From Coriolopsis trogii (Eukaryota > Basidiomycota > Agaricomycetes > Polyporales > Polyporaceae): a DNA stretch of 64,000 bases. This document shows, piece by piece, positions 22,016 to 32,388 of the stretch (its first letter is position 1; the number at the start of each line of letters is the position of its first letter). A model generated the notes under the pieces. It was not told the DNA's origin and made no database searches. It saw nothing but the letters and a program-made list of their open reading frames with translations. The DNA lies in assembly GCA_020543525.1 (NCBI GenBank), contig JAHYIO010000011.1:186001-250000 (forward strand), in the 5' to 3' direction. Both the position numbers and the translations under genes were made by a program.

Positions 22016-24079
22016 ATGTACACAACTGCCTCCCTCTTTTTCAGAGTTCTCGCCGAGGCAGGAATCACTCATGTCTTCGTCAATTGGGGTAGTGACCACG
22101 CCGCCTTCCTAGAGGACCTCCAGCGACAGAAAGCCGAGAACAAAGGGAAGGCACTTGTCGAGATCGTGACCTGCCCGAGCGAGTATGTCGCTCTCAGTGC
22201 TGCTCACGGTTATGCGCTTGTGGCAGGCAAGCCTGCCGCCGTCATCGTCCATACTGACGTTGGAACCCAGGTGAGGCATGACAATCCCATTGTGAAGCTC
22301 ACACTCACTCCGTTCAGGCCTTGGCGGGGGCGATCCATAATGCTGACAGAGGACATGCTCCCGTTATCATATTCGCGGGCGCCGCCCCGTTCACGGCCAA
22401 TAACGAACTACCTGGGACCAAAACTGAGTTCCCGATGTGGTACCAAGGTCAGAAACATTTCCGTCCTCATCCTGCACCGTCATGATCGATAGCATGCCAG
22501 ACGTTCCTGACCAGCCTGCGATTGTGCGTCAATATATGCGCTACACCGCGGAGATACGCAGTGCGAAAAACGCTGCGAAAGTCGTCTTGCGAGCATTGCA
22601 AATGTATGTGATACCGATCTGCCTGGCCATGAAGTCTGAGCTGACATGCCACCAGAGCGACGAGTCAGCCCAAAGGTCCAGTATACCTCTGGGCACCTAG
22701 AGAAGTCATTGTCGAAGAAGTTGACGAGGCAACTATGGCCGCTGCTCTTTCCCTGAACAAATGGCCTTCGATCACGATGCCTGCACTGTCATCTCAAGGT
22801 CGGGACTTCCTCTCCGCGATGTTGTCAACGTTGACTGATTGCGCTCAGCCGTCGAGATTGTGATACGTGCACTCGCGGAGGCCGAATTCTCTCTCATCGT
22901 TACAGGCACTTCTGGGCGTAATTCAGCCGCCGTCCCGTTACTTGCAGATCTGTCGACTCAACTGGGTATTGGTATTCTCACCGTCGCTGGCTCGGCCATG
23001 TGTGTCCCTCCCAGCCATCCGCATTATTTGGGCTTCACGTTCGCCGGAAACGTGCCCCACATCGGGGATGCCGATGTCATCGTACTCCTCGACTGCGACG
23101 TCCCATGGTCAGACAACGAGCCCAAAGACGGTGCACGGATCTTCGTGATCGACAACGATCCCCTCAAGCGCACCTATGGCTGGTCGCACGTTGACGCCGA
23201 ACTGCTCTGCACCGCAGATACTCAGACCGCTCTCACACAGCTGCTCGCTGCACTCCCTCCAGGAGACCGGGACTCGGGGTCGCCCGGCACAGAGAACCTC
23301 AAGCTCGACTCACGCAAAAACCGTCTCGACAGCCTACGCAGCGCGTACCTCAGCGCGCTCGCAGCCGCGGAAACCCGACTCGCCCCCGACGGCCACACAC
23401 CCACGGCGCCGCTCGTGCTCGGCACGCTCCGCGACGTCGTCCGTGCTCAGACGGCCAGCGGCGGAGAGAAGGTCGTCTGGCTGAACGAGTCCGCAACGAA
23501 CGCGGGGAATGTGTGGAACCACATCCAGCCCACGACGATGTTCATGTCCGGAGGCACGAGCCTTGGGTGGTGCGTCGGCGCCGGGATCGGGGCGTCTCTC
23601 GGCGTACAGGCAGAAGGAGGGGGGAGTTACCCGGAGTGTGAGCTTGTCGCTGCAGTGTCTGGGGATGGTAACTTCTTGTTTGGATTGCCGACGGCGGCGT
23701 ACTGGATCGCGCGGCGTTATGGGGCGCCGTTCTTGGCTGTCATCCTCAACAACCATGGGTGGTCGGTACGTCCTATCCTGCCGGTGTGCGCAACGAAGGT
23801 GTTGTCGTTGACCAAAACGTAATCTAGAGCCCAAAGATGTCCATGCTTGGCGTACACTCGGACGGATTGGGGAGCCGCGTGTCGGGCGAGAGGCTCTCGG
23901 TAGGGTTCGGAGTCGACGGTAACGTCGACTTTGGCGGGGTCGCTGCTGCAGCGGGTGGCGCATGGGCGAGACGCGTCGAGCGTGCGGACGAGCTCCGGGA
24001 TGCGTTTGAAGAAGCGGTGCGCGTGGTGATGCATGAGAAACGGTGTGCTGTCGTTGAATGCACGCTTGCGCCGATCTAG
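22016..24079 (+). CDS. Thiamine-diphosphate-dependent enzyme, acetolactate synthase/decarboxylase-like (copy 1)
   Basis: Six exons: 22016-22270, 22318-22447, 22501-22603, 22656-22798, 22849-23765, 23828-24079; 599 residues, the usual size. The N-terminal domain carries the catalytic glutamate E56 in CPSEYVALSAAHGYALVAGK. The middle domain includes VTGTSGRNSAAVPLLADL. The C-terminal ThDP/Mg-binding motif is SGDGNFLFGLPT...ILNNHGWS, the GDG...NN signature. Enzymes of this superfamily split or join 2-oxo acids next to a carbonyl. The substrate here is unknown, and it is clearly not the mitochondrial acetolactate synthase, since no transit peptide is seen. The paralogue at 28753 shares most intron positions. 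The linker between N and middle domains is shorter here than in copy 2. Confidence 0.88.
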
Positions 24080-24551
24080 CGGTGAACTCCTTTTCTTGAG
24101 TCGCATGTTTACAGCCTGGACTGATGCCCCGCCCCCTGTAGTTGCGATGTGCATTGGGATGCTGCTGCCGTGGCCATTGGGTTAGAGTGTGGATCTCCAT
24201 GCCAATCACCTATGTGGCGCCAAATGATGCCCTTCTGGGATCTTCTATCCCCCCCTAAACATACAAGGACTCGTGGTTTTGCACCTTGCTGTATTAACTT
24301 TGACCAGACTCGTCCACTTGCCATCGCTCGCCCTTTTTCCTCACACCGCGCCGCCCCTCGAAGAAAGCTCCGTGTATATCACATCATGGATCGACGTCTG
24401 TCCTGCAATTAGTCACGCTTTGTACTCAATGGCACGCCGATCACCCGTGTACGTCAAGATGCATACGCCTCGCTTGGAACTCACAAGCGTCTTTCCCATC
24501 ACATCCATAAAGGGAACGATGACTCGACTAGTGACCGACGGCCTCGCTACA

Positions 24552-24558
24552 TATATAA
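24552..24558 (+). promoter_or_regulatory. TATA box of 2OG oxygenase copy 1
   Basis: TATATAA, 70 bases upstream of the start codon at 24628. Confidence 0.5.
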
Positions 24559-24627
24559 CACGCACTAGGAGTTGTTGTTGTTCCAACCTCGACCCGTACC
24601 CACAGATCTTGGTCTGCATTTCACCCC

Positions 24628-26143
24628 ATGTCACTCCCCCAGAACAAAAACCGAACAGACTTGTCGGAGGCCGAGAAGGCACAGGCATTGAAGACGCAAG
24701 AACGTCTCTGGCGCCGCCTGGCGAGGCTGCGCGCAAGCATTATCCACAGACCGCCGTACTGTCAGGGGACGTTATCGCTCCCGAAGGACAGCTTCAAGCT
24801 CATTTATGGTAAGCCGGGGGTGGCCTAGTCAGTGTCGTCTTTCATAACCCGGAACATGTCGCAACAAAAATTCTGACAATGTCTCCGCTCTTCACGATCC
24901 AGTTGCATAGACCTCTCGAGTGCGACGGCGGAGCAGCTGCAGCATTTGGCAGACACGTGCACTCCCGCCACGTTTGGCGTCAACCAGGAGGACGTGTTCG
25001 ACGAGACGTACCGCAAAGCTGGCAAGCTCGATGCCACTGATTTTTCAATCAAGTTCGACCCGGACCCTGCGGGCCTGCTCGAAATGGTCCGTACAGAGTT
25101 AGCGGCTGAGGGCCGTCTAACGCAAGGGTCAATCCGCGCGGAGTTATACAAGCTAAATGTGTATGGTGAGTACCGTTATGACATTACAGAGGATTCGGCT
25201 GACGTAGTGACGCTGCAGGCGAGGGTTCGTTCTTCAAAGCCCACGTCGACACACCTCGAAGCGAGACCATGTTTGGTTCACTCGTCATCGTATTCCCCAC
25301 CGCTCACGAGGGCGGGGAGCTCGCTCTCCGTGAGCATCGCAAGGATGGTGTTACCAAAGAGTGGGTCTTTGACTCCATCAGCCTCCTCGCCGACAAGATG
25401 GAGCCGTCCCTTGCCTACGTGGCCTTCTACAGCGACGTCGAGCATGAAGTCTACCCTGTCCGTTCTGGACACCGAGTGACGATCACATACAACCTCTATT
25501 ACGTCAAGAACACAACAACGGCGACTGTCTCCGCGTCCGTGCCTAACGCTGTGCCAACCAACGAAGCGTCATTCAAGGAGACATTGAGTGGTCTGTTGAG
25601 GGACAAGGTCTTCCTGCCCAAGGGGGGCAACCTGGTCATCTCTCTGTGCCACAAGTACCCTCTTCCCATATATTCCTCGGCCGCCAAGGGAAGACAAGCC
25701 CTGGCAAACGTAGCCGACTATCTGAAGGCGACCACGCGGTCGTGTGGAAAGTCCTTCACCAGCTCGGGCTCGAGGCGTCCTTGCGTATCGTTTACAAGGC
25801 CAAGGACGACCCCTGGGCTAGGGAGACCTACATGCTGTGCGACCGACCCGTCGCTCTCAGCGAGAGGGGCGAGATCGAGAACCTGAACACATTCCTGGAA
25901 AAGCATGCAGGCGGACACCTCTTGTCATATCCCTGGGGCGCAAGGCCGTTCGAGTGGGAGTACGCCAAGGATCCGCTCGACGTACAGTGGGTGAATATCA
26001 TGGATGTGATATCCGACGAGACGACGTTTCTGGCATATGGGAACGAGCGGTCCATAGAGACGGCGTATTGGCACGTATACATCTTTGTTCACATTGGACC
26101 CTACGAAAAGCGGGTGGATCGAGACGAGATGGTCGCTGAATGA
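24628..26143 (+). pseudogene. Fe(II)/2-oxoglutarate oxygenase, copy 1, with one-base frameshift
   Basis: Exons 24628-24827, 24903-25165 and 25219-26143 align along their whole length with the intact paralogue at 26802-28473. The oxygenase core is present: GSFFKAHVDTPRSETMFGSL has the HxD iron ligands, VEHEVYPVRSGHRVTITYNL has the distal histidine and the 2-oxoglutarate-binding arginine. In exon 3, near 25733, the paralogue reads ACC GAT GCA GTC, while this copy reads ACCACGCGGTC, one base short. The frame changes there, yet the downstream frame is open to the stop at 26143 and still conserved (VVWKVLHQLGLEASLRIVYK). This implies either a very recent inactivating mutation or a sequencing error. 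If truncated, the protein would still hold the full catalytic core. The substrate is unknown. Confidence 0.75.
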
Positions 26144-26801
26144 GGCAGTCGGTCGTGCACTGTGTTGGCAGTGGCGTGTAATGTAAGGCATATATGCTGA
26201 ACACGCACCTTTTTGCATCAAATATAGCGAATATAAATGCAGTGCCGAGAGCCCTCCAGTCGATCCATCTAGCTTGTCATATGGATCCATAGGGAATGCA
26301 TGGCGTTCCGACTGACTGGGACGGAAACGGAGAGACGCGCGCTTGCTATGCCTTTCTCGGATGATCCACGTGGCATTGCGTGGGATATGTCACGGGGCCA
26401 TAATCGAGCAAGGTCGGACAATCTTTGCATTTGCTCGCCTTCCACGAACATGCATGATTGTCAGAGACGAAGTTCTTATAGCTGCGTATGAGAGGTAACA
26501 TATGTACCTGGTATCTATGCCGTCAATGTCATGTAGGGTACGTCTGGTAATTGAATGCGTTGAAGTGCTGAGAATAGGACAATTGTTGACTTCATTAGGC
26601 AGGGGCAAAGTCAGAGCTAAGCCGACTCGCTCTCAAAACACAGTGTCAATTGTTCCTTGCCGAGTTTGCTTTGTTCCCCCGAAAAGGAAGGCGGCGCGGT
26701 GGGCACCCGAACAAAACCCACATCTGCCTACCGGTTTACTCCTAGTCAATCCCTGACCTCTACCATCACTACCAGCGGGTTGTCAAAATCCTCTACCCGA
26801 G

Positions 26802-28473
26802 ATGCCTCCCAAACGCAAGAACTCTAGGACAACGCAAGCCTCTACCACTCGTCGTACCAGAGCCGAAACCCGGAAGCGAGACGAGCAGCAAACAAGCAGC
26901 CAGAGCGAAGAACAGCAAAAGCAAAGGGAAGAGGAAGAGGAGAAGAAGAGGAGGGAAGAGGAAGAGGAGAAGAAGAGGAGGGAAGAAGCAGAAAAGAAGA
27001 GCATGGATCGCCGACTGACGTGGTTACGTTCAAAGATCATCCACAGACCCCCGTACTGCCAGGGGACTATCGCGGTAACGAATGGGAGCTTGAACCTGTT
27101 CTACGGAAAGCCGGGCGATGCCCAGTAAGTTGCACTATATCAAGGTCTCTGAGCAACCCTAACCGCGTGTTTCTCCGTGTTTTAGCTGTATCGACCTCTG
27201 CGCTGCTACGGCAGACGAATTGCAACACCTTGCGGACACCTGCACCCCGGCTACATTCGGTGTTAACCAGGAGGACGTCTTAGACGAGACGTATCGCAAG
27301 GCCGGAAAGCTCGATGCTTCCCAATTTGCTTTCCGTTTTGACCCCGAGACCTCGGGTCTGCTTAACATGGTTCGTTCGGAGCTTGCAGAAGAGGGTCGCC
27401 TGACGGAGGACTCGATTCGTGCGGAGTTGTACAAGTTGAATGTTTATGGTGCGCCCCTGGTTATGCATATCACATGGCTTGCTGCGGTACTCCGGAATGA
27501 CTGACTGGACCGTATAGGCGAGGGTTCGTTCTTCAAAGCGCACGTCGACACTCCCCGAAGCGAAACCATGTTTGGTTCTCTTGTGATCGTTTTCCCCACT
27601 CCTCACGAGGGCGGAGAGCTTGCGCTGCGTGTTCACCGCGAGAAGAAGGAGAGCCAAGAGTGGATATTCGACTCCACGGACCTCCTCGCGGGCAAGAACG
27701 AACCCGCCATCGCCTACGTCGCTTTCTACAGCGATATCGAACACGAAGTTCTTCCTGTTCTCTCCGGGCACAGGGTGACGATCACGTACAATCTCTATCA
27801 CGTGAAGCAATCGGAAGAACCCTCTGCTCCCCCTGCCACGACTCCCATGCCCACCAACGAAACATCGTTCAAGGAGGCTATGGACTTGATGCTAGCAGAT
27901 CCGAAGTTCGTGCCCCGGGGCGGCCACTTGATCATCTCTCTGCGCCACAAATATCCTCTGCCCACCGACTGCTCCGCCGAAGAAGGCAGGAAGGCCCTTG
28001 TAAATGTTGCGGCATACCTGAAGGCTACCGATGCAGTCGTGTGGAAAGTCCTGCGCGACCTCGGCCTCGACGCCTCCCTACGAATCATATACATGGCGCA
28101 GGAGAACCAATGGTCAAGCTTGGAAGACTACATTCTGTGCGATCGTCCCGTCGTATTCGACAAGGAGTTCGCAATCACCGACTTGTTCGGATACTTGGAA
28201 AGAGAAGCGGGCGGTCACCTCGTTCCGCGGCCGTGGGGCACACGGCCGTCTCATTGGGAAGGAGCGAAGGATCCACTGGAGGCGTATTGGGTCACCACTC
28301 GCTTTGATGCTCACCACTCGGAGGCGAAGTTCATGGCGTACGGGAACGAGGCATCGCTCGAGACCGCGTATTGGCACATCTGCATCCTCGTTCGGGTTGG
28401 CCCGCCCGGCCAGCGGCGAACCATTATTCGACATGCAAGGACCCGACCCGGGGCGAGTCGGACGCGGGATTGA
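26802..28473 (+). CDS. Fe(II)/2-oxoglutarate-dependent oxygenase, copy 2
   Basis: Exons 26802-27124, 27186-27448 and 27518-28473; 513 residues. The prolyl-4-hydroxylase-like double-stranded helix domain has iron ligands in AHVDTP and IEHEVLP and the arginine in GHRVTITYNLY. Members oxidise a protein or small-molecule substrate using oxygen and 2-oxoglutarate. The N-terminus differs from copy 1: it begins MPPKRKNSRTTQAS and then has a highly charged Glu/Lys/Arg stretch at about residues 42-67, encoded by a duplicated 27-base unit. This may form a helix, or a nuclear-targeting or nucleic-acid-binding tail. A conserved block IIHRPPYCQGT precedes the oxygenase domain in both copies. It sits 279 bases upstream of ThDP enzyme copy 2. 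The family substrate is not known to me. Confidence 0.85.
26926..26985 (+). repeat. 27-base tandem duplication in coding sequence
   Basis: Two copies of a purine-only GGAAGAGGAAGAGGAGAAGA-type unit in tandem inside exon 1 of oxygenase copy 2. Each encodes nine charged residues (REEEEEKKR). It keeps the frame. The equivalent region is absent from copy 1. Confidence 0.8.
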
Positions 28474-28752
28474 AATACTTCTCGTACGCGTACTTCATCG
28501 TCTTTACATGTATATGATATGGTTTCTCAGACGAGATCATAGAGGTACTTGTACGTAGCGCTGATGCATAGTACATACATCTGTGACTATAGCTCAACCT
28601 TTCCCCAAGCGAATGTGAATAGCCGCCTGGGAAACGGATGACTTCCTCACATGACCGAGCGATGAGAAAGAATAGCGCTACATATAAGCAGTACTCCCAA
28701 CCACTTCATATTTCCCACTCCTTTAACCTACATTTGCTGAAGCAGACAAAGC

Positions 28753-30961
28753 ATGTTCACAACCGCATCTCTCATCTTCAAGACGCTAGCCGATGCCGGA
28801 GTCACTCATGCCTTTGTAAATTGGGGCAATGACCATCCCGCGTTCCTTGAAGAGCTCGAGAGGGAGCGGACAGAAGAAGGAAAGACGGCTATCGAGATTA
28901 TCACCTGCCCGCACGAGATGGTCGCGCTCAGTGCTGCACAAGGGTACGCGCAAGTAACCGGAAAGCCGGCCGCTGTAATCGTGCACGTTGACGTCGGCAC
29001 GCAAGTAAGCCATCCTTCTTCCTGCAGATCGGCGAGACATCGGGTTTTGTGAGCTGATTGTCAGCTATTCCTAACTTTGAGGCAGCTGTTTGGGCACTGA
29101 ACGGCCGCTGACATGTGTAACGTTCTAGGGTCTCGCTGGAGCCGTGCACAATGTCGACCGTGGTCAAACGCCTGTCTTCATATTCGCAGGCGCAGCGCCC
29201 CAATCTGCCGACAGGCGGATAAAGGGCGCAAAGAACGAATGGCCGATGTGGATGCAAGGTAGACTGTATTGTCTGTTCTGAATAGCACGACACGTGTGTC
29301 TTACAGTCTACCGCAGATGTCCCGGACCAGTCGGCCATCGTCCGTCAATACATGAGATATACAGCGCAGATTCAAACTGGCAGAAACAGCGGACCAATGG
29401 TGTTACGGGGCTTACAGATGTGAGTCTCCGAGTACAAGCCTTCTGTATGACGGCAGAATCTGACAGATACTCGCAGTGCTACCAGCCAGCCTAAAGGGCC
29501 CGTGTACCTTTGGGCCCGCCGAGAAACAACGGAAGAAGAGGTTGATGCGTCTCTCTTCAGAGAAGACCTCAAAGTGTCAAAGTGGCCTTCTGTGCACGGC
29601 GGGGCCCTCCCGGACTCGGGTGTGTATCAGAACCCGAGGCTAATTGTTTCTGACACCGACAAGGCTGACGTCTTGCCATGTGCGACAGCCGTGCGCACCA
29701 TCACCGACGCCCTTCTCCAGGCACAGTTCCCGCTCATCATTACCGCGAACGCTGGCCGGAACCCGAAGACGGTCCCGCTCCTATCCGAACTCTCGACGCT
29801 TCTCGCGATAGGCGTGTTCACCTCGTGTCCGTCCGCCGTGTGCATCCCATGGACCCATCCGCACTACATCGGCACCTCTTTCGGGGGCAAGAACGACCTC
29901 TTGGACCACGCCGACCTCCTCATCCTCATCGACGTTGACGTACCGTGGATCGACGCCAAGGGCAACCGGCCCCGAGAGGATGCACAGGTCTTCGTCATCG
30001 ACGCTGACCCGCTAAAGACGACCTACGGATGGTCGCATGTCGACGCCGATCTGCTCTGCAAGGCTGATTCAGAGGTTGCGCTCGCGCAGCTGGTCTCAGC
30101 CCTTGAGGATCCGCAGCTGAAAAGCCTTGCAGCCACTGTGGTGCCTGCTCGGCAAGAGCGTCTGCGGGAGCTCCGGTCGGCTTGGGTGGAGGAGATGGAG
30201 TCGTGCGAGAAGGTACGGTCGCTGTCGGTAGACGGGACAACGCCCACCGTTCCTTTCGCCCTCAGCACTTTGCGAGCCGTTGTGCACTCCATGACGCCCA
30301 GCAAGGGAGAGCGCGTGCTCTGGATCAACGAAGCAATCAGCAGCTATCCTCTCGCGTGGGCGTACCTCCGTCCTGAGCTGCCAGGCAGCATGGTCACCTC
30401 TGGCGGCACGAGCCTCGGGTATGGCTTGGGAGCGGGCGTGGGGGCGTACTTGGGAGGACTCGTTGCCGACAAGAACTTCGACCTCATCGCTTGCATCGTC
30501 GGAGACGGCTCGTACCTCTTCGGCGTCCCGGCTAGTGCCTACTGGATGGCCAGGCGATACAAAACGGTAACCTGAACGACGAAGCGTGTGTGCATGTTCG
30601 CTTACTCCATGCTATCTGTAGCCATTCCTCACGATCATCCTGAACAATGGAGGCTGGGCAGTGAGTACTCTACGTATGGCATTTGTGGTGTTACGCGCTC
30701 ACCAAGTTGTAGTCCCCGAGACACTCCTTGCTCGGCATCTATCCCAACGGCCTCGGAAGCACCCTCTCTGGGCAACAGTTGACTGTGGGATTTGGCCCCG
30801 AGATGCCCGACTATTCGCAGGTCGCCGTTGCTGCCGGAGGTGCATGGGGCATGCGTGTTGAGAAGGCCGATGAGCTGCCTTCTGTATTACAAGAAGCTAT
30901 CAAGATCGTGCGCGTGGAGAAACGGTGCGCGGTTGTAGATATCATTGTCGAGTCCATATGA
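28753..30961 (+). CDS. Thiamine-diphosphate-dependent enzyme, acetolactate synthase/decarboxylase-like (copy 2)
   Basis: Six exons: 28753-29004, 29129-29258, 29317-29419, 29477-30566, 30622-30660, 30713-30961; 620 residues. The catalytic glutamate is E55 in CPHEMVALSAAQGYAQVTGK. The ThDP motif is VGDGSYLFGVPAS...ILNNGGWA, split by an intron not present in copy 1. Conversely, copy 1 has an intron in the linker that is absent here, and copy 2 has about 25 extra linker residues (ALPDSGVYQNPRLIV). Such differences mean the duplication is not recent. Both start with a family-specific FVNWG(S/N)DH segment. The enzyme should act on a 2-oxo acid in the cytosol. A TATAAG word lies at 28683-28688, about 65 bases upstream of the start. 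Confidence 0.88.
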
Positions 30962-31194
30962 TATGTCCAAGAAAGGGATTGGGTAACGAGGGTATGGTGA
31001 ACAGCAAAGCGAGGGAACGGGAAAGCATAGTAAGGGCAAGATACAGTAGTAGTATGGCCGCTAAAGCTACAAAGGCATTACGAGAGGAAGTTAAAGTCGA
31101 TAAATCGTCTGTAGAACATGAGGGTCGTGCTGTTCGCGATGCAAGTTATGAGATATGGTAGCTATACACGAAGATATGCACGCACCGGGGACTT

Positions 31195-32388
31195 TCAAAC
31201 ATCGCGCCAGAGATTCTCTATGACCGCGTCTTCGTCATATACAGCCAAGCCATCCACCATCTTCACGAGATGCCGGTCAAAGTCGTACACAAACACCACC
31301 GTTGTCACCGTCGGACAGTATAATCGCAGCTCGCATGTGAGCGCGCGGAGAGCAGCGGCGTGAATAGGAGGCGGATCCCAATCAGAGACGTCGACCTCGA
31401 TGCAGCGAAGCTGAGGAATCCGCATTAAGAGTCCGTAGAATTCTAAACGCTGCGAACGCTCGTCAACTCCTCGAAAGCGGCCCAGGAAACCGTTCTGACC
31501 TACCTGCCGGCCGTCCACAGGCAGGACGAGCGTCCCGATGTACCGAAGGTCCGTACAGAAGAACACGTCCGCGGTGAAGACGGAGAGGAGCTCCAGCGAG
31601 AAGTCGGCGGTGTAGGAAGAGTCCGCGATGTCCAGTGCGCGAGGCCGCTTCCGCGACCGCTTGAGGGCGCGCGCGATCGCACGCAGCTCCTCGCGCTTCT
31701 CGTCTAGGGTACTGTGGGTGAAGCACGTCTTCACTCGTACGACAGGCCTGTCGGGAACCAATGCGACGGCGGCTTCGGAGAACGTGCACTCTAGCACGGA
31801 AAGTCGCGGTAAAAAGCCCGAGTGGGTGATGGGAATGGGAATGGCGGAGGAGGTCGAGGGGTCTACCGCGCCGGGAGAAGCCGTCTCGGGCTCTCGAAAG
31901 TCTGCCAGAAACAGATCGGAGAGCCGAGCCTGGGTAGCAAGAAAGGATGCGAGGTGGTCGTTCCACTGGAGATCGCAGTGAAACGTCCGAAGTTGGAATG
32001 TGCAGCCTTGCAAGATATAGGCCTTGTCGGTCTGCCCACCACTCTGGAAGTACAGGTCGAGAAAGCGCAGCCTTGTGATGCGTCTCAGGGCGCGACAAAG
32101 CATATCCCAATACTCGTTGGGTGGTTCAAAATCTTCATCGAGATCGTTGTCGTCTTCTTGACCGTATATGGAGAGTGCTACGACGAGCGTGGCCAGGCGA
32201 GGGGTACGCGCGAGAACATCGCACACTTTCGTCGTGATGTCGTACCCTCGAAGATGTAGGGTGTTGTAGAGTGCTCGCTCTGCAGGGTTCTGGAACTGCT
32301 TGGAGACGGTGCAGAGGGCAACCAACGTAGGGATGGAATCGGCCACATATTTCACGACGAGGCTGCAGGCGTCGGGTGGCAATGCCAT
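31195..32388 (-). CDS. F-box-like / LRR-type protein, single exon
   Basis: An uninterrupted frame of 397 residues from the ATG at 32388; an in-frame ATG at 32442 would add 18 residues. The start MALPPDACSLVVKYVADS, followed by TLVALCTVSKQFQNPAERAL, has the spacing of fungal F-box-like domains (LP...I...L..L..V.K.W). The rest is rich in irregular leucine repeats (RLATLVVAL, RLRFLDLYF, RLSDLFLADF, LPRLSVLE). Such proteins usually bring substrates to SCF ubiquitin ligases. The lack of introns is unusual in this window. The substrate is unknown. The ThDP enzyme on the opposite strand ends 233 bases away. Confidence 0.65.
   Translation of the reverse strand: MALPPDACSLVVKYVADSIPTLVALCTVSKQFQNPAERALYNTLHLRGYDITTKVCDVLARTPRLATLVVALSIYGQEDDNDLDEDFEPPNEYWDMLCRALRRITRLRFLDLYFQSGGQTDKAYILQGCTFQLRTFHCDLQWNDHLASFLATQARLSDLFLADFREPETASPGAVDPSTSSAIPIPITHSGFLPRLSVLECTFSEAAVALVPDRPVVRVKTCFTHSTLDEKREELRAIARALKRSRKRPRALDIADSSYTADFSLELLSVFTADVFFCTDLRYIGTLVLPVDGRQVGQNGFLGRFRGVDERSQRLEFYGLLMRIPQLRCIEVDVSDWDPPPIHAAALRALTCELRLYCPTVTTVVFVYDFDRHLVKMVDGLAVYDEDAVIENLWRDV

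Noticed and set aside
23334..24209. 291-codon minus-strand open frame
   Set aside because: It is antisense to the ThDP enzyme and Arg/Pro-rich, typical of a GC-rich shadow frame.
27660..28307. 215-codon open frame in another frame of oxygenase copy 2
   Set aside because: Arg/Ser-rich shadow of the conserved oxygenase exon.
22016..30961. Secondary-metabolite cluster with a backbone synthase
   Set aside because: No polyketide synthase, peptide synthetase, terpene cyclase, P450 or transporter is present, so a classical cluster is not supported.
31463..32110. 215-codon second frame within the F-box-like gene
   Set aside because: Same strand, other frame; low-quality composition compared with the 397-residue leucine-rich frame.
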